Source of the DNA: Thalassobaculum fulvum
Lineage (GTDB): Bacteria > Pseudomonadota > Alphaproteobacteria > Thalassobaculales > Thalassobaculaceae
Assembly: GCF_014652915.1 (NCBI RefSeq)
Contig: NZ_BMZS01000001.1
Span: 310,001-374,000, forward strand
DNA length: 64,000 bases
Reading direction: 5' to 3'
The position numbers and the translations under genes were made by a program. Numbering within the stretch: position 1 is the first letter of the stretch; each line of letters opens with the position of its first letter. The notes beneath the pieces were generated by a model, which had not been told where the DNA came from, searched no databases, and was given only the letters and a program-made list of their open reading frames with translations. Below are positions 36,731 through 43,869 of this stretch, in pieces.

Positions 36731-36797
36731 GCGGTCCTCCGTCGGAAGCGTCGGTGGACGGCTACCGCGCCGACCACCGTCCGCGCAAGGCCCGGCG

Positions 36798-37193
36798 TCA
36801 CTCGGTGGCGGTCTTCAGGTAGGCGATCACGTCCTCCCGCTCGTCCTCCTTCTTGAGGCCGGGGAACGCCATCTTGTTGCCCTTGATGAAGCCGCGCGGA
36901 TCGGCCAGGTAGGCGTCCAGGGTCTTCTCGTCCCACACGCCGCCGTCGGCCCCGAACGCCAGCATCGCATCGGAGTACTTGAAGCCGTCGACGGTGCCGG
37001 CCTTGCGGTCGACGATGCCGGCCAGGCTCGGTCCGACCCGGTTCTTGCCGGCCTGCACGGTGTGGCAGGCGGCGCACTTGCGGAACACCTTCTTGCCGTC
37101 GGCCGGGTTGCCGTCGGCATGGGCGGCGCCGGCCGCCAGCAGGGCGGTCGCGAAAGCGGCGAGGACGAGGCTGGCGTGTCGGGAAGCGGTCAT
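36798..37193 (-). CDS. class I c-type cytochrome (cytochrome c2/c550-like)
   Basis: A 131-residue exported monoheme cytochrome. A signal peptide (HASLVLAAFATALLAAGAAHA, cleavage after AHA near residue 25) precedes the mature domain. The heme site is CAACH (about 38-42), the distal Met is in KGNKMAFPG, and the C-terminal helix EREDVIAYLKTATE is standard. It would shuttle electrons in the periplasm between the bc1 complex and an oxidase. The ATG at 37193 was chosen because it places the signal peptide at the N-terminus. Confidence 0.92.
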   Translation of the reverse strand: MTASRHASLVLAAFATALLAAGAAHADGNPADGKKVFRKCAACHTVQAGKNRVGPSLAGIVDRKAGTVDGFKYSDAMLAFGADGGVWDEKTLDAYLADPRGFIKGNKMAFPGLKKEDEREDVIAYLKTATE

Positions 37194-37282
37194 CGGGTTG
37201 TCCTTCGGATCGAAACGGGATCTCTCGGTCGAGACCCTATTCATGCCGGCTCGGCCGGGCGTTCGCAATGCGACGCTGGGTC

Positions 37283-37531
37283 TCAATAGCCGCGGGCCAG
37301 CAGCTTGTTCATCATGTGGGTGACGATCAGCGCGCGCGGCTCGACCGCCCGCCAGTCGTCGTGGCCGGCCAGGGCCTCGGCCTGCCAGGCCGACAGCTCC
37401 GCGGCGGCGTCGGCCAGGCTCATGACCCGGCGCAGCACCTTGTCGGCGAGCAGCTGGGCCTGCCAGTCGATGTCCGGGTGGATCGGCCGGGGAGCGCCGG
37501 TCCCTTCGGGTGGTGCCGTCGGTTCGCTCAC
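37283..37531 (-). CDS. small conserved-looking protein of unknown function
   Basis: An 82-residue frame starting at a GTG at 37531 and ending LIVTHMMNKLLARGY. After a Pro/Gly-rich first 15 residues it is helical and charged (IDWQAQLLADKVLRRVMSLADAAAELSAWQAEALAG). No signal peptide, membrane span or known motif is seen. Codon positions look coding, with GC-rich third bases. A 17-base tandem repeat spans its start codon. I do not recognise the family. Confidence 0.55.
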   Translation of the reverse strand: MSEPTAPPEGTGAPRPIHPDIDWQAQLLADKVLRRVMSLADAAAELSAWQAEALAGHDDWRAVEPRALIVTHMMNKLLARGY

Positions 37532-37571
37532 GGTCGCAGGTCTGGCACGGTCGCAGGTCTGGCACGGTCGC
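37529..37571. repeat. 17-base tandem repeat at a gene start
   Basis: The unit CACGGTCGCAGGTCTGG occurs twice in full (37529-37562) and then for nine bases (37563-37571). It covers the GTG start and upstream leader of the minus-strand 82-residue gene, so slippage here would change its 5' leader and offer additional in-phase or out-of-phase GTG codons. Confidence 0.8.
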
Positions 37572-37692
37572 TGCCTGGGCCTTCCTGGTAGCACGGACCG
37601 CCGGCGGTCGCGACCACGCCGTCCGGCAGCACTTCCGGGCGGATTTCGGCAGTGGCGTTCCCCGGTCGCCTTGGGTATTGTGCGGCGCCGTT

Positions 37693-37766
37693 GCGGGCGT
37701 AGTTCAATGGTAGAACAACAGCCTTCCAAGCTGTTTATGCCGGTTCGATTCCGGTCGCCCGCTCCA
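37693..37766 (+). tRNA. tRNA-Gly (anticodon TCC)
   Basis: All cloverleaf elements are present: acceptor GCGGGCG/CGCCCGC, D arm GTTC-AATGGTA-GAAC, anticodon stem ACAGC/GCTGT with loop CTTCCAA, T arm GCCGG-TTCGATT-CCGGT with one G-T pair, discriminator T and encoded CCA. Confidence 0.96.
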
Positions 37767-37802
37767 CTTTCCCGACCCCGCTCCGCTTTCCCGAGATCGC
37801 CG

Positions 37803-38831
37803 TCATTCCTCCCCCGGCACCGTTCCCGGCGGCAGGCCGCTGCGCGGCCGGAGCAGGCCGGCGACCCGGAAACGCCAGAGCCGCAGCATCGTCGCCGGCG
37901 CATAGCACCACCGGATCTCCCGCACCGCCTTGGCCAGCCGGCCCGGCCGGACGACCCGAAGCTCGCCGAGCTCGCGGGCCAGCGGCCGGGCGCCGGCCGA
38001 CCGAACCAGATCCATCGGCAGCCGCTCCGCCGGCAGCCCGAGCAGGCGAAGCGCGCCGAGGGCGGTCGCCCGCGCCGGCCCCAGGCCGGCGGCGGCGACG
38101 ACGCGATCGACCGCCCGCCAGTCGATCCGCTCGCGCAGGGCCAGCCGGCCGAGGTCGACGAGGTGGCGCCAGGCGTATGGCGCGAACCGTTCCTTGGCGG
38201 CGTTCGACAGTGCGGCGAGGGCGGCATGGTGCGGGGCGAGGCGCGGCTCGCCGCCGGCCCCGAAGCCGGCTTCGAAACGGGCCTGGGCGAACACGTCCGC
38301 CACCGGCAGCGCCGCCGACAGCGGGAACGCGTCGAGGGCGGTGTGCAGGTCGACCGAGACCAGCCCGTCGCGCGACACCAGCGGGTGGAAGCTGACGTCG
38401 GAGGTCACCCCGAGCACGCCCTGCGGGCTGGGTTCGACCGTGAAGCCGAGCCGCGCGAGCGCGCCCGCCGCGGCCGGCGCGTCGGCGGGCCGGACCAGCA
38501 GGTCGAGATCGCCGAGAATGCGCAGCGACGGCGGGTCGTACAGCCGGGCCGCCTCATGGCCCTTGATCGCAAGGACCTCGATCCCGGCGGCCCGCAGGGC
38601 TGCGAGGGTCTCGACCTGGCGGGCCAGCTGCAGGCGCCGGAACGCGGCGTCCGCGGCCTCCGACGGATCCGGGGGAACCAGGTCGGCGACCGGCCAGCGG
38701 GCGAGGCCCGGGCCGAACACCGGGGTCAGCCGGGCGACCGCCTCGGCTGCGGCCCCGGGGGGCGGGTCGGCGTCCAGGCCGAGCGCCCGGCGCCAGTAGC
38801 CGGCGAAACGCCCGGTGGCGTCATCGGTCAT
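37803..38831 (-). CDS. nucleotidyltransferase family protein (NTP_transf_5 type)
   Basis: A 342-residue protein with the minimal nucleotidyltransferase signature of the NTP_transf_5 group: IKGHEAARLY (89-98), then LRILGDLDLLV (103-113), whose D-x-D pair would bind metal. Such proteins accompany phosphorylated lasso-peptide clusters, where they act after an HPr-kinase-like enzyme. Here the gene follows PqqD-like and kinase-like genes and overlaps the PqqD gene by 11 bases. The substrate is unknown; the second half is helical and unassigned. Confidence 0.82.
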   Translation of the reverse strand: MTDDATGRFAGYWRRALGLDADPPPGAAAEAVARLTPVFGPGLARWPVADLVPPDPSEAADAAFRRLQLARQVETLAALRAAGIEVLAIKGHEAARLYDPPSLRILGDLDLLVRPADAPAAAGALARLGFTVEPSPQGVLGVTSDVSFHPLVSRDGLVSVDLHTALDAFPLSAALPVADVFAQARFEAGFGAGGEPRLAPHHAALAALSNAAKERFAPYAWRHLVDLGRLALRERIDWRAVDRVVAAAGLGPARATALGALRLLGLPAERLPMDLVRSAGARPLARELGELRVVRPGRLAKAVREIRWCYAPATMLRLWRFRVAGLLRPRSGLPPGTVPGEE

Positions 38832-39096
38832 CCGCCGGCACCACCATGCCGTCGGCGCCGAGCGCGTCGAGCGCGCCGTCGATGTCGGCCGCCAGCCGCT
38901 CCGGGGCGACATCCGGGAACGCGGCGGCGAACAGCGCCACCAGGTCGTCGCGCGCCGTCGGCTCGGCGAGCGCCCGCCACAGCGCGGCCGCGGTCGGGTT
39001 CAGCCGCAGGATCGCGTCACGGTCGCGCCGCACCAGGAAGGCCTCGCCCTCGAGCTCGGTGACAACCGCGTCGGGATGCCGGCGGTAGCGGGTCAT
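38821..39096 (-). CDS. PqqD-like peptide-binding protein (RRE fold)
   Basis: A 91-residue protein matching the PqqD/RiPP-recognition-element pattern: VVTELEGEAFLVRRDRDAILRLNPTAAALWRAL (about 11-43) followed by a helical half rich in Ala and Asp (LVALFAAAFPDVAPERLAADIDGALDAL). PqqD folds bind leader sequences of precursor peptides and hand them to modifying enzymes. It overlaps the kinase gene by four bases (ATGA) and the nucleotidyltransferase gene by 11. The two 61-residue peptides upstream are the natural candidates for its ligand. Confidence 0.85.
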   Translation of the reverse strand: MTRYRRHPDAVVTELEGEAFLVRRDRDAILRLNPTAAALWRALAEPTARDDLVALFAAAFPDVAPERLAADIDGALDALGADGMVVPADDR

Positions 39097-39929
39097 CGCC
39101 GGCGGGCCGCGAGCAGGGCGGAGGCGGCGGTCGCCGAGTCCGGGGCGCTCAGCCGTTGGACCGGCACGCGGCGGACCAGGGCGGCGACCGCGTCCAGCAG
39201 CTCGGCGGCGCCGCCGGCGTGACGGCCGCACAGGGACAGCAGCGTCGCCACCGCCTCCGCCGGTCCGGGGTCGTCGAAGCGGGCGTCGTGTACCGCCGGG
39301 TCGCGGTGCAGCAGCAGGATGCCGGCGATCGGCGCGGCCCTGCCGGCGGGCCGGTCGACCGCCGGGTCCCAGGCCAGGACGTCGGCGCCGCCGCCGTGGC
39401 CGACGCGGGTCGCCCAAGCCAGCCGCCGGGCGGCCGGCGCGAAGTCGGTCGGCAGCGGCACCCGCACCTTGCGGGCCAGGCCGAGCGCCGTGATCGACGG
39501 CGGCACGGCGGCGGTGTCGACGATCAGCCGGTCGTCACCCAGCATCGGCACGCCGATTGCGGCCAGGTGCAGGGCGAGCGAACTCTTGCCGGCATGGCTC
39601 TCGCCGGCGAACGCCACGGCGCGATCGGCGATCAGGGCGGCGCCGGCGTTCAGGACGAAGCGGCCCGGTGTCGCCTCGGCGGCCTGCCCGATGGCGGCGG
39701 CCAGCACCCAGTTCGCGGCCTCCCAGGGGTCGTCGGCCCGGGTGTCGATCCCGGGACCGGCGACGCGGTAGCCGTCGCGGTCGGCCCGGACCTCGATTCC
39801 GGCGACGCCGATGCGCTGCGGCCAGCCCGGTGCGGCCAGGGCGAGCGAGCACAAGACCTCCGGCGGAACCGGCGCGCGCAGCGTGATCGGCGCGGCGGTA
39901 TCGACCTTCTCGACGGCGGCGCTCAGCAA
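39093..39929 (-). CDS. HPr-kinase-like P-loop protein
   Basis: A 278-residue protein of the HprK-related group. The Walker A motif GESHAGKS lies at 109-116 and is followed by MLGDDRLIVD (129-138), whose paired Asp residues are characteristic of HPr kinase folds. The HPr-binding C-terminal signature of true HprK is not evident. No ATG lies near the expected start; a TTG at 39929 overlaps the stop region of the second peptide gene, and a CTG at 39926 is an alternative. The overlap implies translational coupling. Relatives phosphorylate precursor peptides in lasso-peptide clusters. Confidence 0.8.
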   Translation of the reverse strand: MLSAAVEKVDTAAPITLRAPVPPEVLCSLALAAPGWPQRIGVAGIEVRADRDGYRVAGPGIDTRADDPWEAANWVLAAAIGQAAEATPGRFVLNAGAALIADRAVAFAGESHAGKSSLALHLAAIGVPMLGDDRLIVDTAAVPPSITALGLARKVRVPLPTDFAPAARRLAWATRVGHGGGADVLAWDPAVDRPAGRAAPIAGILLLHRDPAVHDARFDDPGPAEAVATLLSLCGRHAGGAAELLDAVAALVRRVPVQRLSAPDSATAASALLAARRR

Positions 39930-40108
39930 TTCTTCGGGTTCTTGGCGCAGGACGGACCCTGCGCGCGGGCGCTGCGGTCGATCGCCAGCACTGTGGGCGC
40001 GAAATAGGCGACACCGACCGCCAGCCCCAGTCGCAGCATGGCGGCGCGCCGATCGGCGGATACCTCCGGAAGCCCGCCGTTCTCCGCGGGCCGGGGCAGG
40101 TCTGTCAT
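39923..40108 (-). CDS. short Cys-tailed peptide, paralog 2 (candidate RiPP precursor)
   Basis: A 61-residue peptide. A variable acidic first third precedes ADRRAAMLRLGLAVGVAYFA, a twin-arginine plus hydrophobic segment. Then comes PTVLAIDRSARAQGPSC and the tail AKNPKNC. SARA-Q looks like a signal-peptidase site, which would release a 12-residue peptide with two Cys and one Ser. YFAPTVL also resembles the Y-x-x-P motif that lasso leaders present to PqqD-like domains. It has its own promoter-like element and ends inside the kinase gene start. Confidence 0.75.
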   Translation of the reverse strand: MTDLPRPAENGGLPEVSADRRAAMLRLGLAVGVAYFAPTVLAIDRSARAQGPSCAKNPKNC

Positions 40109-40142
40109 CGCAGCTGACCTCGAAGTACAAGCAATGGCTAAA

Positions 40143-40170
40143 ATGTACTCCGAATCCGGTCTATTGCAAT
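40143..40170 (-). promoter_or_regulatory. promoter-like element before peptide paralog 2
   Basis: On the minus strand TTGCAA (40170-40165), a 16-base spacer and TACATT (40148-40143) followed by TTAG. The same hexamers and spacing occur before paralog 1, so the element was duplicated with the gene. Confidence 0.55.
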
Positions 40171-40207
40171 CGGGACAGCGCCGCGTGCAACCGTGCGGTC
40201 CGGGGAT

Positions 40208-40393
40208 TCAGCACTTCTTGGGGTTCTTGGCGCATGACGGACCCTGGGCACGGGCGCTGCGGTCGATCGTCAGCACGGTCGGTGCGAAGTACGCGGCCCC
40301 GGCCGCCAGCCCGAGCTTCAGCAGGGCCTTGCGCCGGTCGGTCGGTAGCTCCGGGCAGCAAGGTTCCCGGGCGGGCAGAGATTGCTCTGTCAT
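40208..40393 (-). CDS. short Cys-tailed peptide, paralog 1 (candidate RiPP precursor)
   Basis: A 61-residue paralog of the gene at 39923. The first 18 residues differ from paralog 2 (they include a Cys pair), while from DRR onward the two are nearly identical: hydrophobic LLKLGLAAGAAYFAPTVL, then TIDRSARAQGPSC and the tail AKNPKKC. Only one tail residue differs (K versus N). Conservation of the end rather than the start is what would be expected if the C-terminal peptide is the product. It is first in the minus-strand cluster and divergent from the membrane spermidine-synthase-like gene. Confidence 0.75.
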   Translation of the reverse strand: MTEQSLPAREPCCPELPTDRRKALLKLGLAAGAAYFAPTVLTIDRSARAQGPSCAKNPKKC

Positions 40394-40426
40394 CCCTGGT
40401 TCTCTCAGCGTGAAAGCGATATCTAA

Positions 40427-40454
40427 AATGTAATCGGAATTCCCTGTTATTCAA
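40427..40454 (-). promoter_or_regulatory. promoter-like element before peptide paralog 1
   Basis: On the minus strand TTGAAT (40454-40449), a 16-base spacer and TACATT (40432-40427) followed by TTAG. It is nearly the same as the element before paralog 2 and lies in the 86-base gap shared with the divergent gene at 40480. Confidence 0.55.
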
Positions 40455-40479
40455 TGGAACCAGCGACCGGTACCGGGCC

Positions 40480-41943
40480 ATGCGGCATGCCACAGCGATG
40501 GTGATCGTCTCCGCCGGGGCGATGGTCGTGGAGATCGTGGCGGTGCGCATGCTGGCACCCCTGGTCGGCATGACGGTGTTCAGCTGGACGGCGGTGATCG
40601 CCACCGTCCTGGCGGGGTTGAGCGTCGGGCACTGGATCGGCGGCATGGTCGCCGACCGCGAGCGCCCGGAGCTGCCGCGCCGGCTGTTCCAGATGCTGGC
40701 CGCCACCGCGGCGCTCAGCGTCACGCCGGTCGTGCTGGTCGAACCGGCATACGCGGCAGCCGAGGCGGCCGGACTCGGCTGGATGCCGGCGACCGTCGCC
40801 GTCGCCGGGGTGTGCTTCGCGCTGCCGAGCCTGCTGGCCGGGGCGGTGACGCCGGTGCTGACCGCGGCGGCCGTGGCCGAGGCGCCGGCGCGGACCGGCG
40901 CGGTGATCGGCCGGATGTTCGCGCTCGGGGCCGGCGGCGCCATCCTCGGCACCGCGCTGGCCGGCTTCGTCCTGCTGCAATGGGTCGGCTCGATCGGCTC
41001 GCTGGTCGTCGTGGCGGTGGCCGAGGCACTGACCGCGGCGCTCTATCTCCGGGGGCTGCGGCGGCCGGTCGCCGGAGTCCTGGTGGTGGCCGCGGTCCTG
41101 GCCGGCTCCGGCCTGCCGCTGCTGGCCGCGCCCTACTGCCGGGTCGAGAGCCGGTACTACTGCCTGGACGAGGTCGACACCGCCGCCTGGGCCGGGTTCC
41201 CGAGCCGCGGCATGTTCATGGACGGCTGGATCCAGAGCGTCGAGCCGCGCGACGGCTCCGGCCGGCTGGCGATCGAGGCGCACGCCTTCCTGGACGCCTG
41301 GGCCCGGCACACGCACGCCCCGGACAGCGCCTGGAGCGCGTTCTTCATCGGCGGCGGCGGCTACTCGCTGCCGATGCGCTGGGTCGGGCGCTGGCCGGCC
41401 GTGCAGGCGACAGTCGCCGAGATCGACCCGGCTGTCACCGTGTTCGCCCGCGACATCGGCTTCCTGCGGCCGAGCGAGCGGATCCGGATCCGCGACGACG
41501 ACGCCCGCGCGGTGCTGCGCCGCGACCCGGCCCGCTACGACCTGGTGTTCTCGGACGCCTTCTCCGGCCACACCATGCCGGCGCATCTGGTCACGGCCGA
41601 GTTCCATCGCCTGGTGCGCGACCGGCTGGAGCCGGACGGGGTGTACGCGATCAACGCCTACGACTGGGCCCGGGATCCGCAGTTCCTGGCGGCCCTGGTC
41701 CGGACCCTCGGGGAGGTGTTCCCGCACGTCGTCGTCTGGAACTCCGGGTCGGGCCCGATGCGTCCGCGCGGGCGGGCGCCGTACATCGTGCTGGCGTCGC
41801 CCGCACCGATCGACCCGGCGCCGGTGACCGAGCCGGGCGGCGACCGGCGGACCTGGACGGCGGTCGGAGCCCTGCCCGGGGTCGCGAACGCGGTGGTGCT
41901 CACCGACGACTACGCGCCGGTCGACCGCCTCACCCTGCGCTGA
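40480..41943 (+). CDS. membrane protein with spermidine-synthase-like domain
   Basis: A 487-residue two-part protein. The N-terminal half (1 to about 215) has six or so hydrophobic spans, including MVIVSAGAMVVEIVAVRMLAP and the TGAVIGRMFALGAGGAILGTALAGF segment typical of fused MFS/spermidine synthases. The C-terminal half is a class I methyltransferase-like fold with FFIGGGGYSLP, an acidic EIDP pair after the next strand and DLVFSDAFSGHTMPAHL. The reaction is unknown; catalytic residues of true SpeE are only partly evident. It is divergent from the peptide cluster, which may or may not be meaningful. Confidence 0.8.
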   Translation: MRHATAMVIVSAGAMVVEIVAVRMLAPLVGMTVFSWTAVIATVLAGLSVGHWIGGMVADRERPELPRRLFQMLAATAALSVTPVVLVEPAYAAAEAAGLGWMPATVAVAGVCFALPSLLAGAVTPVLTAAAVAEAPARTGAVIGRMFALGAGGAILGTALAGFVLLQWVGSIGSLVVVAVAEALTAALYLRGLRRPVAGVLVVAAVLAGSGLPLLAAPYCRVESRYYCLDEVDTAAWAGFPSRGMFMDGWIQSVEPRDGSGRLAIEAHAFLDAWARHTHAPDSAWSAFFIGGGGYSLPMRWVGRWPAVQATVAEIDPAVTVFARDIGFLRPSERIRIRDDDARAVLRRDPARYDLVFSDAFSGHTMPAHLVTAEFHRLVRDRLEPDGVYAINAYDWARDPQFLAALVRTLGEVFPHVVVWNSGSGPMRPRGRAPYIVLASPAPIDPAPVTEPGGDRRTWTAVGALPGVANAVVLTDDYAPVDRLTLR

Positions 41944-41964
41944 TCCTGCGGCCGCAGCCGGCGG

Positions 41965-42717
41965 TCAGTCGAACAGCGCGTCGATGTCTTCCTGGCTGAG
42001 CCCCTGGCCGCCGAGGGCCGGGCCGTTCAGCAGCTCGTGCTCCTCGTGCTGGACCTCGTCCTCGCTGTCGGTGGGCAGCGGCAGGTCGCGGAACGCCTCC
42101 AGCCCCCAGATGTCGATCATCGCCAGGATCCGGCTCTCGATGAACCGCAGGGTCTTGACGACCTGGGTGACGCGCTGGCCGGTCAGGTCGTGGAACGAGC
42201 ACGCCTCGATGATCTCGATCAGCCGCTCCGACGCGTGGTCGATCAGCGGCGAGACCTCGCCGTCGTCGACCGTCAGCGCGGTGATCTTCTTCAGGGTCTG
42301 CTCGATGTCGTCGACCGCCGCCATGATGTCGTTGGTCGAGCGCTCGGTGGTCGCGGTGATCGCCTCCAGCTGGTGCGAGGCGGTCTCCATCTGGTCGGTT
42401 TCGGCGTTCGGGTTCTTGATCGCTGCGATCTCGGCCTTGGCGCGGCCGATGCTGCGGACCATCAGCGCGATCTCGACGCGGACGTCGCGTTTCATGGCGT
42501 CCTCGTCGACGGTGTCGACGATCGCCGGCGGCTGGGACATCTGGGCGATGGCGTCACGCATCTCCGCCATCTCGGCGCGCAGGGCGCGCAGCTCCTCCAG
42601 GACCTCGCCGCTCGCGGGAGCCACGGCCGGTGCTGCCGGCGCCGGCGCGGAGAACGGCGTGCCGGCGCGCTGGGCGCGACGCTCGACCGAGAACAGCTTC
42701 ATGGGCACGTGTGCCAT
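41965..42717 (-). CDS. cheZ: protein phosphatase CheZ
   Basis: CheZ dephosphorylates CheY-P and so ends the chemotaxis signal. The 250-residue protein is mostly long helices. The active-site helix carries ACSFHDLTGQRVTQVVKTL (about 172-190), in which the D and Q match CheZ catalytic residues, and the extreme C-terminus GLSQEDIDALFD is the CheY-binding helix. The gene has a CtrA-type site in its upstream gap and is divergent from the unknown gene at 42899. Confidence 0.9.
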   Translation of the reverse strand: MAHVPMKLFSVERRAQRAGTPFSAPAPAAPAVAPASGEVLEELRALRAEMAEMRDAIAQMSQPPAIVDTVDEDAMKRDVRVEIALMVRSIGRAKAEIAAIKNPNAETDQMETASHQLEAITATTERSTNDIMAAVDDIEQTLKKITALTVDDGEVSPLIDHASERLIEIIEACSFHDLTGQRVTQVVKTLRFIESRILAMIDIWGLEAFRDLPLPTDSEDEVQHEEHELLNGPALGGQGLSQEDIDALFD

Positions 42718-42772
42718 TTGGGGCTCCCCACCCGTTGCCTATGCAGGGTGGCGGGATCGTGACCGGGATCGA

Positions 42773-42787
42773 TTAAATTTGCGTTAA
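42773..42787. promoter_or_regulatory. CtrA-binding-site candidate
   Basis: TTAAATTTGCGTTAA is an exact TTAA-N7-TTAA, the core of the alphaproteobacterial CtrA box. It lies 56 bases upstream of the cheZ start and 112 bases before the divergent gene. CtrA controls motility genes in many Rhodospirillales; binding here is inference. Confidence 0.6.
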
Positions 42788-42898
42788 GCGCCTATGCGGG
42801 CAGTTACTTCTTCCCGGAGCCGGGTCGTATCGTTAGGACCTTGTTAATCGATTCCGGACATTCTTGCCGCGTCGCTCGCGACGACTCCAGAGGAACCG

Positions 42899-43855
42899 AT
42901 GCCTGCCGCGTTGCCAGACGATCGTTCGAGGCCCGATCCCAGTACGCACTTCGTGTTCCAGCACCGCGTGTTCCAGCTGCCCGATGCCAGGTTCGAGGCA
43001 TCCGGCCGGGAGCGCTCGCCGGTGCTGCACGTGCGGCTGGGGGACCTGGATGCGGTCATTCCGATCGACGACGTGGCGTCCGAGTTCGGCATCAAGCCGG
43101 ATTCCTCGGACGGCCGGCTGCTGGTGCAGATCGCCCAGGGCCTGCGCTTCGTGAAGGACATCCGACCCGGCGACTCGATCCCGTCCGAGCTGCTGGACGG
43201 CACCGCCAGCTGGCGGGTCCAGGACCACCATCGCGAGATCGCGAAGAACCGCCTGATGGTCCAGGTCGCAACCTGGCTGGTCGGCCACGAGTCGGTGGTG
43301 GTGGATCTGCGCGAGCTGCGCAAGATGTCGGTCGACGCCGGCATGCAGGACCGGGTCCGCGACGGCGTGTCCAAGATCGCCGAGACCCTCGGGCTGGGCG
43401 GCGACCGCCGCGACGAGGTGCTCGACATGATCGACCGCTTCGCGCGCGAGCTGAGCTACATCGAGGCGCTGCGCGACCGCTACAACATCGCCGGCGGCAT
43501 CGTCGAGAAGCTGGCCCAGGTCGAGCGGCTCTACCGCGACGACAAGCACTTCTACGAGGAGGTCCGCCGGGCCCGGATCCTGATCCGGCCGGCGGTCGAC
43601 AGCTTCACCGGCCTGTTCGACCAGGTCGACGCCCAGACCAGCGAGATCGTGGCGATCCTGAAGAGCTACGACTCGATGGTGAAGTACGTGCGCGAGCTGC
43701 GCGACGAGCTGCACCAGCGGCTGGTGACGTGGGACGAGATCATTCCGGTCTGGAACATCGGGCTGACGCGCCGGCACGACGAGATCCGCGATGCGGTGCG
43801 TGCCACCTACCGCTTCGTCGCGTTCCACTTCCCTCAGACCAACGACTGGCTGTAG
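42899..43855 (+). CDS. uncharacterised soluble protein divergent from cheZ
   Basis: A 318-residue cytoplasmic protein with no signal peptide or membrane span. The first 90 residues look like a small beta-rich domain (VFQHRVFQLPDARF, SPVLHVRLGDLDAVIPIDDVASEFGI). The rest is strongly helical and charged (RDRYNIAGGIVEKLAQVERLYRDDKHFYEEVRRARILIRP, then SEIVAILKSYDSMVKYVRELRDELHQRL). I recall similar unannotated proteins in Rhodospirillales. Because it shares a promoter region with cheZ and a CtrA-type site, a motility or cell-cycle link is possible but unproven. Confidence 0.75.
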   Translation: MPAALPDDRSRPDPSTHFVFQHRVFQLPDARFEASGRERSPVLHVRLGDLDAVIPIDDVASEFGIKPDSSDGRLLVQIAQGLRFVKDIRPGDSIPSELLDGTASWRVQDHHREIAKNRLMVQVATWLVGHESVVVDLRELRKMSVDAGMQDRVRDGVSKIAETLGLGGDRRDEVLDMIDRFARELSYIEALRDRYNIAGGIVEKLAQVERLYRDDKHFYEEVRRARILIRPAVDSFTGLFDQVDAQTSEIVAILKSYDSMVKYVRELRDELHQRLVTWDEIIPVWNIGLTRRHDEIRDAVRATYRFVAFHFPQTNDWL

Positions 43856-43869
43856 GCCGGTCGGCGGTG

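Noticed and set aside
37803-40393. Complete lasso-peptide cluster
   Set aside because: The asparagine-synthase-like cyclase and the transglutaminase-like protease are missing from the window, and the peptides carry a signal-like segment directly before the tail.
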